From DATJLY01 sp963773665 (GTDB lineage Bacteria > Pseudomonadota > Alphaproteobacteria > ATCC43930 > CGMCC-115725): a stretch of 64,000 nucleotides of DNA. Below, piece after piece: positions 17,352-27,355 of this stretch. The stretch covers positions 124,001 to 188,000 of the forward strand of contig CAVZBZ010000004.1 in NCBI GenBank assembly GCA_963773665.1, read 5' to 3'. Made by a program: the position numbers and the translations under genes. The notes beneath the pieces are model-generated. The model did not search any database, had not been told where the DNA came from, and saw only the letters and a program-made list of their open reading frames with translations. The first letter of the stretch is position 1, and each line of letters starts with the position of its first letter.

Positions 17352-18048
17352 GACGATCTCCCAGGCGCGCGATCATGGCAGCGACACGTCCGGCCGCGAG
17401 CGCGGAAGCGGCGGGGTCATACATCGGGCGCGCGGGATTGAAGAAGGAATGGCCGGCGCCCGGATAGAGATATGTCTCGATCCGCGGAAGTTTTTGGACT
17501 GCGGCCGCGACTTCGTCGATCTCGGCGCGCGGCACCGATGCGTCCTTAAGCCCATAATGAAGCTGCACGGGACAGGCGATGCGCGCCGCCTCGCCCGTGT
17601 AGCGCGAAATGCCGAGCGCGTAGAACGAGGCGGCGGCATCGACATCGGTGCGCGCGGCGGCGAGATACGAAACGACGCCGCTGAAGCAGAAGCCTATCGC
17701 CGCGACCTTGCGCCCGCCGGAAAATTCGCGCAGCGCAGCGAGCGCAATGCGCACGTCGTCCACCGCGCGGTCGAAGTCGAACGTCTCGAGCCGCTTCCAG
17801 CCGCGCTCGTGCCCGCCGTCATAGGGCAGCGCGCCGTCAGGCTCCGAACGCCAGAACAGGTTCGGCACGAGCACGTGATGCCCGTCCCCCGCATAGCGGT
17901 CGGCCAAATCGCGGAACGGCGCGCCGAGCCCGAACATATCGTGGAACAGCAGAATGGCGGCGCCCGCCGCGGTCTCCGGCACCGCGCGGTACGCCGCAAA
18001 GCGCCTGCCGCCTGCCTCGGCAAGCGTGATCCATGGGGACTGGGCCAT
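17344..18048 (-). CDS. dienelactone hydrolase family protein
   Basis: The 234-residue alpha/beta hydrolase has the family triad: Cys in GFCFSG (about 119), Asp in GLKDASVP (about 170) and His in GAGHSFFNP (about 201), with the early LLFHDMFGLG oxyanion region. Dienelactone hydrolases open lactone rings from (chloro)aromatic degradation. It is the first gene of the minus-strand operon running down to 11.1 kb, in keeping with an aromatic-catabolic cluster. The divergent gene starts about 165 nt away, so promoters for both directions should lie in 18049-18212. Confidence 0.8.
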   Translation of the reverse strand: MAQSPWITLAEAGGRRFAAYRAVPETAAGAAILLFHDMFGLGAPFRDLADRYAGDGHHVLVPNLFWRSEPDGALPYDGGHERGWKRLETFDFDRAVDDVRIALAALREFSGGRKVAAIGFCFSGVVSYLAAARTDVDAAASFYALGISRYTGEAARIACPVQLHYGLKDASVPRAEIDEVAAAVQKLPRIETYLYPGAGHSFFNPARPMYDPAASALAAGRVAAMIARLGDRHG

Positions 18049-18212
18049 CGCGGCAAAGCATAGCGGCGAAAGAACGTGCAGGAAATGGACTCAGCCGCCG
18101 CTCATCTGGGTCGCGACGAGGAGGGACGCGCCGGGGACAAGCCTTGCGCGGGGACGACGACAGGATATTGCGGTTTGACATCGATTCCTGCGTTCGTTAT
18201 CGGGCGCGGGCG

Positions 18213-18896
18213 ATGGATGGTTCCGTTTCCGCTGCGGCAATGACGCGCCTCGACGAGCTTGCGGCGGCGCTTGGACATGCGCCGGGCGAGGACGCATGGC
18301 AGGACGGGCTCGATCTTGTGGCGGCGGCGGCGGGCTTGAAGCCGGTCGCGCTGTACGGGCGCGGGGAAGGCAATATCGAGTTTTGGCGCGCGACCGCGGC
18401 GCGGTTCGATCTGGCGATGATCGAGGCAGCACCGTGGGACCCGGCGGCGCCTCAGGATTTCCTGCCGGCGTGGTATCTCGACGCGACCGCCTCGCACCGC
18501 GCGCGCCGAAAAATCCTGCTGGTCGCGCGCGAGGGAAAACTGCTCGCGCGCGCGGCGGCGCTGGCGGCGAAGGGCCGCGTTTCGCCGGCGGAGGAAGCGG
18601 CGGTGCTGGGCTATCCCGCGTGCTGCGTCGCCGAGCATCACGCGGCTGCCCTTGCCGTCGAGCGCCGCATCGCCGATCTCGTCGCGCACGCCCATGCGAA
18701 CGACGAGGCGCGCAGGTTCCGCCTCGTCGCATCGGGCGCCACGCCGTTCGTGGCGCCGCCGCCGATCGCGCCGTCGCGCGCGACCAGCGTCAATCTGTGC
18801 CGCGCCTGCGCCGCCGATGGCCGAAGCCCGGCGCGGCTGCTCGAGCGCGCTTACGAGGCGCTTGCGGCGCGCGTGCGCTATCCGGCGCGGCCCTAG
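18213..18896 (+). CDS. unknown protein with GYPxCC motif (DUF483-like), partner of the double UbiD
   Basis: The 227-residue protein is Ala/Arg-rich and helical, with LGYPACCVAEHH at about 136-147 and NLCRACAAD at about 193-201. The G-Y-P-x-C-C motif resembles DUF483-type proteins, and the paired cysteines suggest a metal site. No enzyme assignment is possible. The stop lies 2 nt before the ATG of the UbiD-like gene, so they are almost certainly one operon and may act together. A start at 18240 is an alternative. Confidence 0.55.
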   Translation: MDGSVSAAAMTRLDELAAALGHAPGEDAWQDGLDLVAAAAGLKPVALYGRGEGNIEFWRATAARFDLAMIEAAPWDPAAPQDFLPAWYLDATASHRARRKILLVAREGKLLARAAALAAKGRVSPAEEAAVLGYPACCVAEHHAAALAVERRIADLVAHAHANDEARRFRLVASGATPFVAPPPIAPSRATSVNLCRACAADGRSPARLLERAYEALAARVRYPARP

Positions 18897-18898
18897 AC

Positions 18899-21371
18899 AT
18901 GCGCGACCAGTCGCTCCGCACCCATCTCGCCAATCTCGAGCAGCAGGGCGAGCTCATCCGCTTCACCGCCGAGATCGATCCCGACGAGAACATGGCGGCG
19001 GTGGCGCACCGCACGTTCGCCGAGCTCGGCAAGGCGTGCCTGTTCGAGAACGTGAAGGGTCATCCCGGGTGGCGCGTCGCGGCGCAACTGGTGGCCGACC
19101 GGCGCAAATGGGCGGTGGCGCTGGGCGTCAGCGAGGGCCAAGCGGTCGCGACCTTGATCGAGCGCATCGCCGGGCGGGTCCCGACCGTCGCCGTGGCGCG
19201 CGAGGATGCGCCGGTGAAGGACGTGGTGCTTTTGGGCGAGGAGGTGGACCTCACGCGCCTGCCGGCGATGTGGACGTCGGAAAAGGACCCGGGCCGCTAC
19301 ATCGCCGCCGGCATGTGCTTCATCAAGGACCCCGAGACCGGCATCCGCAACGTCTCGTTCCACCGCGCGCAGATCGTCGGGCCCGACCGCACCGGCTTCC
19401 TCATCTGCCCGCGCCAGGCGCTGAAAATCTTCGAGATGTACGGCAAGCGGAACCGGCCGATGGAAGTGGCGATGGTGGTGGGGGCGCATCCCTTGATCGC
19501 CTTTGCCGCGGGCTTCGTCGCCGCATTACGGCACCGACGAAATGCTCATCGCAGGATCGCTGCTCGGCGATGCGGTGCGCATGGTGAAATGCGAGACCAT
19601 CGACATGGAAGTGCCGGCCGAGGCCGAATTGGTGATCGAGGGCGAGATTTTTCCGGGCGAGCGCACGCCGGAAGGTCCGTTCGGCGAGGTGACCGGAACC
19701 TATGCGCAGGAAGGCTCGACGCCGCTCTTCCGCGTCAAGGCGATCACGCACCGCAAGGACCCGATCTTCCACGCCATGCAGTGCGGGCTCGCGCCGAGCG
19801 AGGCGCATGCGCTCATCGGCACCACGGTCGAGATGAAATTGTGGGAGCATCTGCGCGGGATCGACGCGGGCGAGCTCGAGCTTCTGGACGTGCGCTGCAT
19901 CGGCGGCATGTCGCCGCTCTTCGTCGTGCTGCAGCTGCGGCAGGCGGCGGCGGGCCAGGGCAAGACGGCGGCGCTCGCGGCGCTGTCGAGTCCCTATCTC
20001 CATCCGAAATTCGCGGTCGCGGTCGACGACGACATCGATCCGAGCGACGTGGACCAAGTGATGTGGGCGATCGCGACCCGGCTCGAGGCGGGCCACGACG
20101 TGGCGCGCGTCAATGCCGCGCGCGTCTTCACGCTCGACAACGCCTCGCCGATCGAGCCCGGCATGAGCGCCATGTACCGCGTCGGCACCAAGATGATCTT
20201 GGACGCGACCCGCCCACCCGGCGACCGCCGCTTTCTCCGCGCCCAAGGGTGGGAGCCCGCCGCATCGCCCGACGAGACGCGCGCCGCGTGGGCGAAATCT
20301 TTGGGCGTCGCCGAAGGGGAGGCGCTGGCGTTCGTCGAGCGCGCGCTGGGCGCGGCCCCTGCGCCGAGCGCGGAAGTGAGGGCGGCGGCGGCGCGCGAGC
20401 CGATTGCGTCCGGGGTTTTGCCGGCGCACACATTCGCCGCGGTCGCGGTGGCGCGGGATGACGCAGCCGGCCGCGAGATTCTGGGACTGGCGCGGCTCGA
20501 GCCGGCGGCCGGCGGACGCTTCGCGATCGTCGAGCTTTCGCCCGCGCTGGAGCGGGCGCGGCGCGGCACCGCGGGCGAATTCGCGCTCGCGCTCATTCCC
20601 GCAGCGGCGCCGGCGCTGGCGCTCGCGGCGGCGATCGGCACATGGCGCGCGGCCGATTTGGCACTCGCGGCGCATCTTGCCGGGAAGCCTCTCGATCTCG
20701 CGCGCGACGCGGCCAGCGGGCTCGTCGTCCCGGCCGGCGCGCGCGTCGTCTTCGGCGCGGTCCCGGCGCGCGCGAGCGTGCTTGTGCGGGATGGCGCAAC
20801 GCCCTTCGGCACGCGCCGCGAAGAGACGGAATGCCCGGTGTTCGAGCCGCGCGCGATGGCCGCGGGCGCGGCCGGAGCCGAGCCCGCTTGGCGCGGCGCG
20901 CTTGCGCTTGCCGCCGAGGCGCTGGTGCTGGGGCACATCCGCAACATCGAGGGCGGGCTCGATGCGATCGACGTGCGCTGTCCGGTGGCAGGCGCGGCAC
21001 AGGTCGCGGTCGTGAAGATGCGCGCGCGCGTCGAGGGCCAGGCCAAGACGGCGCTCATGGGCGCGCTGTCGGGGCCGGTCGATCGCCTGAAGCTCGCGAT
21101 CGCGGTGGACGAGGACGTCGATCCGGCCGATCTGCGCGACGTGTTCTGGTCGATCGCGAGCCGCACCCATGCCGAGAAGGACGTGGCCGTGATCCCGGGG
21201 ATGCGCGCCCATCCCCTGGATTTCATCTCCGCCGCCACGGGCGCCTCGCGCTGGCTCATCGATTCGACCATGCCGCCCCTGACGCAAGGCAAGCGGCGCG
21301 AGGATTTCGCCCGCGCCATTCCCAAAAACCTCGCCGCGACCGACCTCGAGCGCTTCCTGCCGCGGCGCTAG
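18899..21371 (+). CDS. double UbiD-type protein (UbiD plus second degenerate UbiD half), one frameshift as written
   Basis: After correcting one shift near 19525 the product is about 823 residues, far longer than the usual 440-500. Residues 1 to about 450 form a complete UbiD (RFTAEIDPDENM, GEEVDLTRLPAMWTSEKDPG, EGPFGEVTGTY with catalytic glutamates). The rest repeats the UbiD C-terminal half: VDDDIDPSDVDQVMW in the first copy (about 20020) is echoed by VDEDVDPADLRDVFW (about 21110). The middle of the second copy is eroded and lacks the E-x4-E signature. UbiD proteins are prenyl-FMN decarboxylases; the second half may be a dimer-like structural partner. It follows the CC-motif gene by 2 nt and ends before a terminator. 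Confidence 0.75.
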
Positions 21372-21459
21372 GGAATGCTTCCGCGGCGCAGGGCGTTGCG
21401 CTATAAGGATGGCGGATTTGAGCGGTCGCTGACCGATAAGTCGACCCGTTCGTCCACCA

Positions 21460-21493
21460 AAGCCCCGCCCGGCCAATCGGGCGGGGCTTTTTC
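21460..21493 (+). terminator. intrinsic terminator after the double UbiD gene
   Basis: AAGCCCCGCCCG (21460-21471) pairs with CGGGCGGGGCTT (21478-21489) around a 6-nt loop, followed by a run of T. This is a textbook GC-rich hairpin and T-tract, placed about 90 nt after the UbiD stop and 45 nt before the tRNA. Confidence 0.85.
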
Positions 21494-21534
21494 GTTGCCG
21501 TTCGCTCGGCTAGTCTCGCCGCCCCGAACGATCC

Positions 21535-21624
21535 GGAGGGGTGGCCGAGTGGTCTAAGGCGCACGCCTGGAGAGCGTGTATGGGGGCAACTCCATCGTGG
21601 GTTCGAATCCCACTCCCTCCGCCA
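21535..21624 (+). tRNA. tRNA-Ser (anticodon GGA)
   Basis: The cloverleaf is complete over 90 nt: acceptor GGAGGGG with TCCCTCC plus encoded G-CCA, D-arm TGGCCGAGTGG, anticodon arm CACGC-CTGGAGA-GCGTG with anticodon GGA, a long class II variable arm, and T-arm GTGGG-TTCGAAT-CCCAC. The variable-arm length identifies tRNA-Ser reading UCC/UCU codons. Confidence 0.97.
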
Positions 21625-21625
21625 C

Positions 21626-21814
21626 ATGTGGACACAGATCAAAAGCTACCGCGAGAGGATGCTTCCAGAGTGGCAGCGTCACTTAAATGAACAGCAAAAG
21701 CACTTGGTCAGCGCTCAGCATTTGGAAGAGCGAATCGCTCAGTTGTACTTCGGGACGAACGGCGCCGCGGCGCTCACTGCCTCACTATGCGAGCCAAAGC
21801 AGCATCCGCAATGA
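21626..21814 (+). CDS. short ORF directly after the tRNA, possible mobile-element remnant
   Basis: The 62-residue reading begins 2 nt after the tRNA 3' end and is rich in charged and Gln residues (RERMLPEWQRHLNEQQKH), with lower GC than its surroundings. tRNA-Ser 3' ends are frequent integration sites, so this may be a leftover of an inserted element. No integrase or second attachment repeat is visible, and the ORF may not be expressed. Confidence 0.25.
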   Translation: MWTQIKSYRERMLPEWQRHLNEQQKHLVSAQHLEERIAQLYFGTNGAAALTASLCEPKQHPQ

Positions 21815-21865
21815 CACGACGAAAGCGGATCCCGCGCGTCCGCTCGAACCTTCGCCTCTGCCGGC

Positions 21866-23179
21866 TCAGTCGTCGCCGAGCGCAGCTTCCAAACTCTTGG
21901 GCACGCGCCGGACGGGAGCGCTTGCGCCGCCGGTTTGCGGATGCATGAGCGGGATGAGATGGCGCCGCCAATCGGCGTTGCGCGGGAGCACTGCCTCGGC
22001 CGCGCGCGCTTCGTAATATTCCGGGCCGGTGCCGCGCGGGTCGCCGTTCCGCTCGACCGTGTCGACCGCCTCGAGCAGAAGCCGGCGCGTCGCCACCACC
22101 GCGCGGTCGGCGGGACCCAGATTCTCGCGCGTCCGGTCGACGATCGGACCCATGCTTTCCTGCACCGCGCGGTCCTGCTGGTTGATGCCGTCGATGCCGG
22201 TGAAGGTTTCGGTCTTCTGCATCTTCCGGTCGATCATCCAGCCGTTGGCGCGGTTGCGGGTCGGACGGAAGCCGTTCGCCGCGTCCACGTGCGTGCCATA
22301 GCCGTTGCCGCTGTCCATGGAGCGGTCATGCACCGGCTCGTCGCCGTAGCCGTAATAGAAATTCCAGACCATGCAGTTCTCGTCGTCGATCGGCACCCAG
22401 AAATGACCGTGCACCTGGGTCATGCCGGGTCCCGGCGGACGAAGCTGCGTGAACGGCATGATGAAGTGATAGCCGCGCACGTACTGCTGGTCGGCGCCGA
22501 GCGGCCTGATCCCGAAATAGCGGTAGCCGTAATCCGTGACATCGACTTCGAGCGTCGGCGCGCCGCCGCGGACGCCCGGGCCATCGACGTCGATGCCGGG
22601 CTGAAGCGGATTCCGCTTCAAGGCGCGGTGCAGGATCGTGAAGTGCGACGTGTCGATGCCGCCCTCGAGCGCCTGGAGCCAGTTGCACGCCTCCCAGACC
22701 TTGCTGACGGCGCGGTGGGTTTCCGGCGCCTGCGTGTATTCGAACTCGGGCGGCGCCGGCTGCCGGTCGTGCGGACCCATATAGGCCCACACGATGCCGC
22801 CGAGCTCGCAGGCCGGATAGGACTTCGTCCGGATTTTCTCGCAGAACTGCCGCGGCTCGTTCATCTGCTCGACGCACTGGCCGTTCGTGTCGAACTTCCA
22901 GCCGTGATAGACGCAGCGCAGGCCGTTCTCCTCGTTGCGCCCGAGCCACAAGGACGCGCGGCGATGCGGGCAAAGCTCGTCGAGGAGGCCGATCCGGCCA
23001 TCGGTCGCGCGGAAGGCGACCAGGTCCTCGCCGAGGAGGCGCACGCGCACCGGCGGGCAATCCGGCTCCGGCAGCTCCCAGGACATGAGCATGGGCAGCC
23101 AGTAGCGCCGCATCGTCTCGCCCATCGGCGTTCCCGCGCCGACCCTGGTCAGACGCTCGTTCTCTTCCCTGGTGAGCAT
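21866..23179 (-). CDS. Rieske 2Fe-2S aromatic ring-hydroxylating oxygenase, alpha subunit
   Basis: The 437-residue protein has the Rieske cluster pair CPHR and CVYHGW (about 71-74 and 91-96) and a C-terminal catalytic domain with DTSHFTILH, the usual 2-His-1-Asp iron site, as in phthalate 4,5-dioxygenase and vanillate demethylase oxygenases. GAGGAAA precedes the ATG at 23179, so a longer upstream reading is rejected. The reductase partner is not adjacent. It fits the aromatic-acid theme of the region. The next gene toward the right is moeB, on the same strand. Confidence 0.88.
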   Translation of the reverse strand: MLTREENERLTRVGAGTPMGETMRRYWLPMLMSWELPEPDCPPVRVRLLGEDLVAFRATDGRIGLLDELCPHRRASLWLGRNEENGLRCVYHGWKFDTNGQCVEQMNEPRQFCEKIRTKSYPACELGGIVWAYMGPHDRQPAPPEFEYTQAPETHRAVSKVWEACNWLQALEGGIDTSHFTILHRALKRNPLQPGIDVDGPGVRGGAPTLEVDVTDYGYRYFGIRPLGADQQYVRGYHFIMPFTQLRPPGPGMTQVHGHFWVPIDDENCMVWNFYYGYGDEPVHDRSMDSGNGYGTHVDAANGFRPTRNRANGWMIDRKMQKTETFTGIDGINQQDRAVQESMGPIVDRTRENLGPADRAVVATRRLLLEAVDTVERNGDPRGTGPEYYEARAAEAVLPRNADWRRHLIPLMHPQTGGASAPVRRVPKSLEAALGDD

Positions 23180-23253
23180 CGCAATTTTCCTCGTGCCGGA
23201 GATTGCGCGATTCTTCCCCCGCGCCGCGCGCAAGTCCAGTGCCGGGCTTACGC

Positions 23254-24024
23254 CTATCCCTCGCCGCAGGTCGGGCAGGTGGGGTCGCGGGGGAGCTTGA
23301 CGCGGTGGAAGTCGGAGCGGAGCGCGTCGTAGATGAGGAGCGTGCCGGACAGGCTCACGCCGATGCCGAGAAGCTCTTTCAGCACCTCGGTCGCCTGCAG
23401 CGTGCCGATGACGCCGGCGACCGCGCCCAGGATGCCCGCCTCCTCGCAGCGCGGCACGGCGCCCGGCGGCGGCGGCTCGGGGAAGAGGCAGCGATAGCAC
23501 GGGTGCGGCGGGCCGAGATGCGACTTGAAGGTCGAGATCTGGCCCTCGAACGACGACAGCGCCGCCGCGACGAGAGTGCGGCCGACGCGGTGGCAGGCAT
23601 CGTTGAGGAGATAGCGCGTCGCGAAATTGTCGCTGCCGTCGGCGACGATGTCGTAGGGGCGGATGAGCGCCTCGACATTGCTCTCGTCGAGCCGGACCTG
23701 ATGCGGCACGACCCGCACCTCGGGATTGATCTCGGCCAGCGTCGCGCGGGCGCTTTCGACCTTGGGCAATCCTACGCGCGAGGTCGGATGGACGATCTGG
23801 CGCTGCAGGTTCGAGAGATCGACCGTGTCGTCATCAACGATGCCGAGCAGGCCTACGCCTGCCGCCGCCAGATAGAGGAGCAGCGGCGAGCCCAATCCGC
23901 CCGCCCCCACCACCAGCACGCGCGCCGCCATGAGGCGCGCCTGCCCCGCCTCGCCGACCTCGTCGAGAATGAGGTGGCGGGCATAACGCTCGAACTGCGC
24001 CTCGGTGAATGCTGCCTCGGCCAA
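23254..24024 (-). CDS. moeB: molybdopterin-synthase adenylyltransferase / ThiF-HesA family
   Basis: The 256-residue protein has the E1-like adenylation domain: VLVVGAGGLGSPLLLYLAAA (nucleotide loop), VDLSNLQRQI, and GSDNFATRYLLNDAC. Zinc cysteines appear as CYRC and CPTC. MoeB adenylates MoaD for molybdopterin synthesis; ThiF-type or sulphur-carrier roles with CysK are alternatives. It is separated from cysK by 2 nt. Xanthine dehydrogenase-type genes in the window would need the molybdopterin cofactor. Confidence 0.85.
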   Translation of the reverse strand: MAEAAFTEAQFERYARHLILDEVGEAGQARLMAARVLVVGAGGLGSPLLLYLAAAGVGLLGIVDDDTVDLSNLQRQIVHPTSRVGLPKVESARATLAEINPEVRVVPHQVRLDESNVEALIRPYDIVADGSDNFATRYLLNDACHRVGRTLVAAALSSFEGQISTFKSHLGPPHPCYRCLFPEPPPPGAVPRCEEAGILGAVAGVIGTLQATEVLKELLGIGVSLSGTLLIYDALRSDFHRVKLPRDPTCPTCGEG

Positions 24025-24026
24025 GC

Positions 24027-24977
<951 letters not shown>

Positions 24978-24987
24978 CGCGCCCCTC

Positions 24988-25443
24988 CTAGATCGAGAAA
25001 TCAAGCCGCGCCGCATAATCGCCCGGGATGCCGACGCGGTGCGCCCGCAAGCACAGCTCGTCGATCGTGATGCCGTCGAGCCGGCCCATCACCTCGTCCT
25101 GCAGCTCGACCCACAAGGGCCGCACGACGCGCCGGCCAAGCTCGGCCCCGGCCTCGCTCTCGAGCGCATTGTCGGCGCCCTCGATCGCCTGCACCACGCG
25201 CACGATCTCGCCCAAGGTGATGCGGCGCCGCTCGCGCGCGAGGCGGTAGCCGCCGCGCGGGCCCCGCACGCCCGACAGAACGCCGGCGCGGACGAGCTGT
25301 TGCAGCACTTGCTCCAGATAACGCCGCGGGATGCCCTGGCGGCGCGTGATCTCGCCCGACTGCACCGGCAGGTCGCCGGCGTTGTAGGCGATGTCGAGCA
25401 CCGCCTCGATCGCGAACAGAAGCTTCTTCGAAAGCCGCAGCAT
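24988..25443 (-). CDS. Rrf2 family transcriptional regulator
   Basis: The 151-residue protein has an N-terminal winged helix (LLFAIEAVLDIAY, IPRRYLEQVLQQLVRAGVL, GVRGPRGGYRLAR) typical of Rrf2/IscR/CymR. It has only one cysteine (near residue 131) instead of the three that ligate a cluster in IscR, so it is unlikely to be an Fe-S sensor. Its position directly ahead of cysK resembles CymR-type regulators, which sense cysteine status through CysK. It begins 4 nt after the dut stop. Confidence 0.85.
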   Translation of the reverse strand: MLRLSKKLLFAIEAVLDIAYNAGDLPVQSGEITRRQGIPRRYLEQVLQQLVRAGVLSGVRGPRGGYRLARERRRITLGEIVRVVQAIEGADNALESEAGAELGRRVVRPLWVELQDEVMGRLDGITIDELCLRAHRVGIPGDYAARLDFSI

Positions 25444-25446
25444 CGC

Positions 25447-25893
25447 TCACCCGGTCGAGCCGAAGCCGCGCGCAGCCCGCGCCGAGGGCGGCAGCGCCGC
25501 GACCTCCTGCCACGACGCCTGCCGCACCGGCGCCACGACGAGCTGGGCGATGCGGTCGCCGCGCGCGATCGTGACATGCTCGGCGCCCAAATTGACGAGG
25601 ATCACGCCGATCTCGCCGCGATAGTCGCTGTCGATCGTACCGGGGCTGTTGAGCACGGTGACGCCGCGCTCGAGTGCCAATCCCGAGCGCGGCCGCACCT
25701 GCGCCTCGAACCCGTCGGGAAGGGCGATTGCCACGCCGGTGGGCACCAGCGCCCGTCCGCCCGGCGGCAGGACGAGCGCCGCCGCGATCGCGGCGGCGAG
25801 ATCGGCGCCGGCGCTGCCCGCCGTCTTGTAGGACGGAAGACCGATGCCCGCGCCGTGCGGCAGGACGCGAATCTCGACGGCGAGCGCGCTCAT
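25447..25893 (-). CDS. dut: deoxyuridine 5'-triphosphate nucleotidohydrolase
   Basis: The 148-residue trimeric dUTPase hydrolyses dUTP to dUMP and pyrophosphate. All five motifs are visible: AGSAGADLAA (1), PRSGLA (2), GTIDSDYRGEIGV (3), GDRIAQLV (4) and RGFGSTG at the C-terminus (5). Its ATG overlaps the coaBC stop by 4 nt. It is the housekeeping enzyme of dUTP control, in contrast to the dCTP deaminase-like protein in the 3.9 kb island. Confidence 0.93.
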   Translation of the reverse strand: MSALAVEIRVLPHGAGIGLPSYKTAGSAGADLAAAIAAALVLPPGGRALVPTGVAIALPDGFEAQVRPRSGLALERGVTVLNSPGTIDSDYRGEIGVILVNLGAEHVTIARGDRIAQLVVAPVRQASWQEVAALPPSARAARGFGSTG

Positions 25894-27095
25894 TCCGCGG
25901 CGCTCCGCCCGAAGAATTGGGCGATGCGCAAGGCAAGGCGCTCGGCCACGTCGCGCTTCGACAAGGGCGGCCAGTCCTCGACGCCGTCGCCCGAGACGAG
26001 GTGGATGGTGTTGGCATCGCCGCCGAACACGCCGCTCGACGCCGACACGTCATTCGCCAGGATCCAGTCGCAGCCCTTCTTCGCGCGTTTTTGGCGCGCG
26101 TTCTCGACCAGGTTCTCGGTCTCGGCGGCGAAGCCCACGACGAGGCGCGGCCGCGCGTTCCCGGCGGCCGAAAGGCGCGCGAGAATGTCCGGGTTCTCGA
26201 CCAGCTTGAGCGCGGGCGGCGCGCCCTTCTTCTTGATCTTGTGCGCCGATTCCTCGGCACGCCAGTCGGCGACCGCGGCGGCGCACACGGCGATGTCGGC
26301 AGGGAGCGCCGCCTCGCACGCGGCGAGCATGTCGCGCGCGGTCGTGACGCGCACCACCCTGACGCCGGGCGGATCGGGCTCGGATGTGGGGCCCGAGACG
26401 AGAATGGTCGCGGCGCCGTGGCGGGCGAGCGCCCCGGCGATCGCGTGGCCCTGTTTGCCGGACGAGCGGTTGGCGATGTAGCGCACCGGGTCTATGGGCT
26501 CGTGCGTCGGGCCGCTGGTGACGAGGGCGCGGCGGCCGGCGAGCGCGGTCGAGGCGCGCAATATATCTTCGGCGGCAGCGACGATGTCCAAGGGTTCGGC
26601 CATGCGGCCCATGCCGGTCTCGCCCTCGGCGAGCGGGCCGCTCGCCGGGCCGACGCGATGGACGCCGCGCGAAGCGAGCCGGGCAAGGTTGTCGCGGGTC
26701 GCGGCGTTCTCCCACATCCTCGTGTTCATGGCGGGAGCGATCAGGATCGGGCGCGTCGTCGCCAGAAGCGCGGTCGAGGCGAGATCGTCGGCAAGGCCCG
26801 CCGCCATCTTGGCAAGAAGATCAGCGGTCGCGGGCGCGACCACGACGAGATCGGCGTCCTGGGCCAAACGCAGATGCCCCATCTCGCTCTCGTCGGTGAG
26901 CGAGAAGAGGTCGTCATGGACCCGCTCGCCCGAAAGCGCCGCCGCGGCGAGCGGCGTCACGAAGCGCCGGGCCGCCGCCGTCATGACGACGCGGACCGAG
27001 GCGCCGCGCTCCCTGAATCGGCGGATGAGGTCGAGCCCCTTGTAGGCGGCGATGCCGCCCGAGATCACCAACAGGATGCGCCGGCCTTCGAGCAT
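25890..27095 (-). CDS. coaBC: bifunctional phosphopantothenoylcysteine decarboxylase / phosphopantothenate-cysteine ligase
   Basis: The 401-residue protein carries out two steps of coenzyme A synthesis. The N-terminal CoaC flavoprotein domain (about 1-180) starts RRILLVISGGIAAYKGLDLI and contains APAMNTRMW. The CoaB ligase domain follows, with VTSGPTHEPIDPVRYIANRS. AAGGAG is 7 nt before ATG 27095; the longer upstream reading is rejected. It overlaps dut. Confidence 0.93.
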   Translation of the reverse strand: MLEGRRILLVISGGIAAYKGLDLIRRFRERGASVRVVMTAAARRFVTPLAAAALSGERVHDDLFSLTDESEMGHLRLAQDADLVVVAPATADLLAKMAAGLADDLASTALLATTRPILIAPAMNTRMWENAATRDNLARLASRGVHRVGPASGPLAEGETGMGRMAEPLDIVAAAEDILRASTALAGRRALVTSGPTHEPIDPVRYIANRSSGKQGHAIAGALARHGAATILVSGPTSEPDPPGVRVVRVTTARDMLAACEAALPADIAVCAAAVADWRAEESAHKIKKKGAPPALKLVENPDILARLSAAGNARPRLVVGFAAETENLVENARQKRAKKGCDWILANDVSASSGVFGGDANTIHLVSGDGVEDWPPLSKRDVAERLALRIAQFFGRSAAE

Positions 27096-27214
27096 TGCGC
27101 GCTCCTTTGTCATACCGAGGCGCGGAATATCTAATATAGAACACTGTACCGGGTGTGCAACTATGTACAACGGCCGGCGCGGCGCGAAATTGGGTTCGTT
27201 TCGCAATATCGTGC

Positions 27215-27304
27215 GTCCTTCGACTTCGCCCGTTCGGGCTGCGCTCAAGATGAGGCGAAAGAAGAGTCCTCACCCTGAGCGGAGCGAAGCGGAGTCGGAG
27301 GGCG
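27215..27304. repeat. pair of inverted extragenic palindromic repeats
   Basis: Two related elements lie head to head in the 260-nt gap between coaBC and ubiB. One reads on the minus strand (27215-27255), the other on the plus strand (27268-27304), sharing the pattern CCTCAccCTGAG...GTC(G)GAAGG. This resembles REP-type intergenic repeats common in alphaproteobacteria. The rest of the gap (27096-27214, 27305-27355) shows nothing recognisable. Confidence 0.6.
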
Positions 27305-27355
27305 CACGGCCTGCCATACCGCCAATTGCGTACATATGATGTCGCGCGGGCGCGG

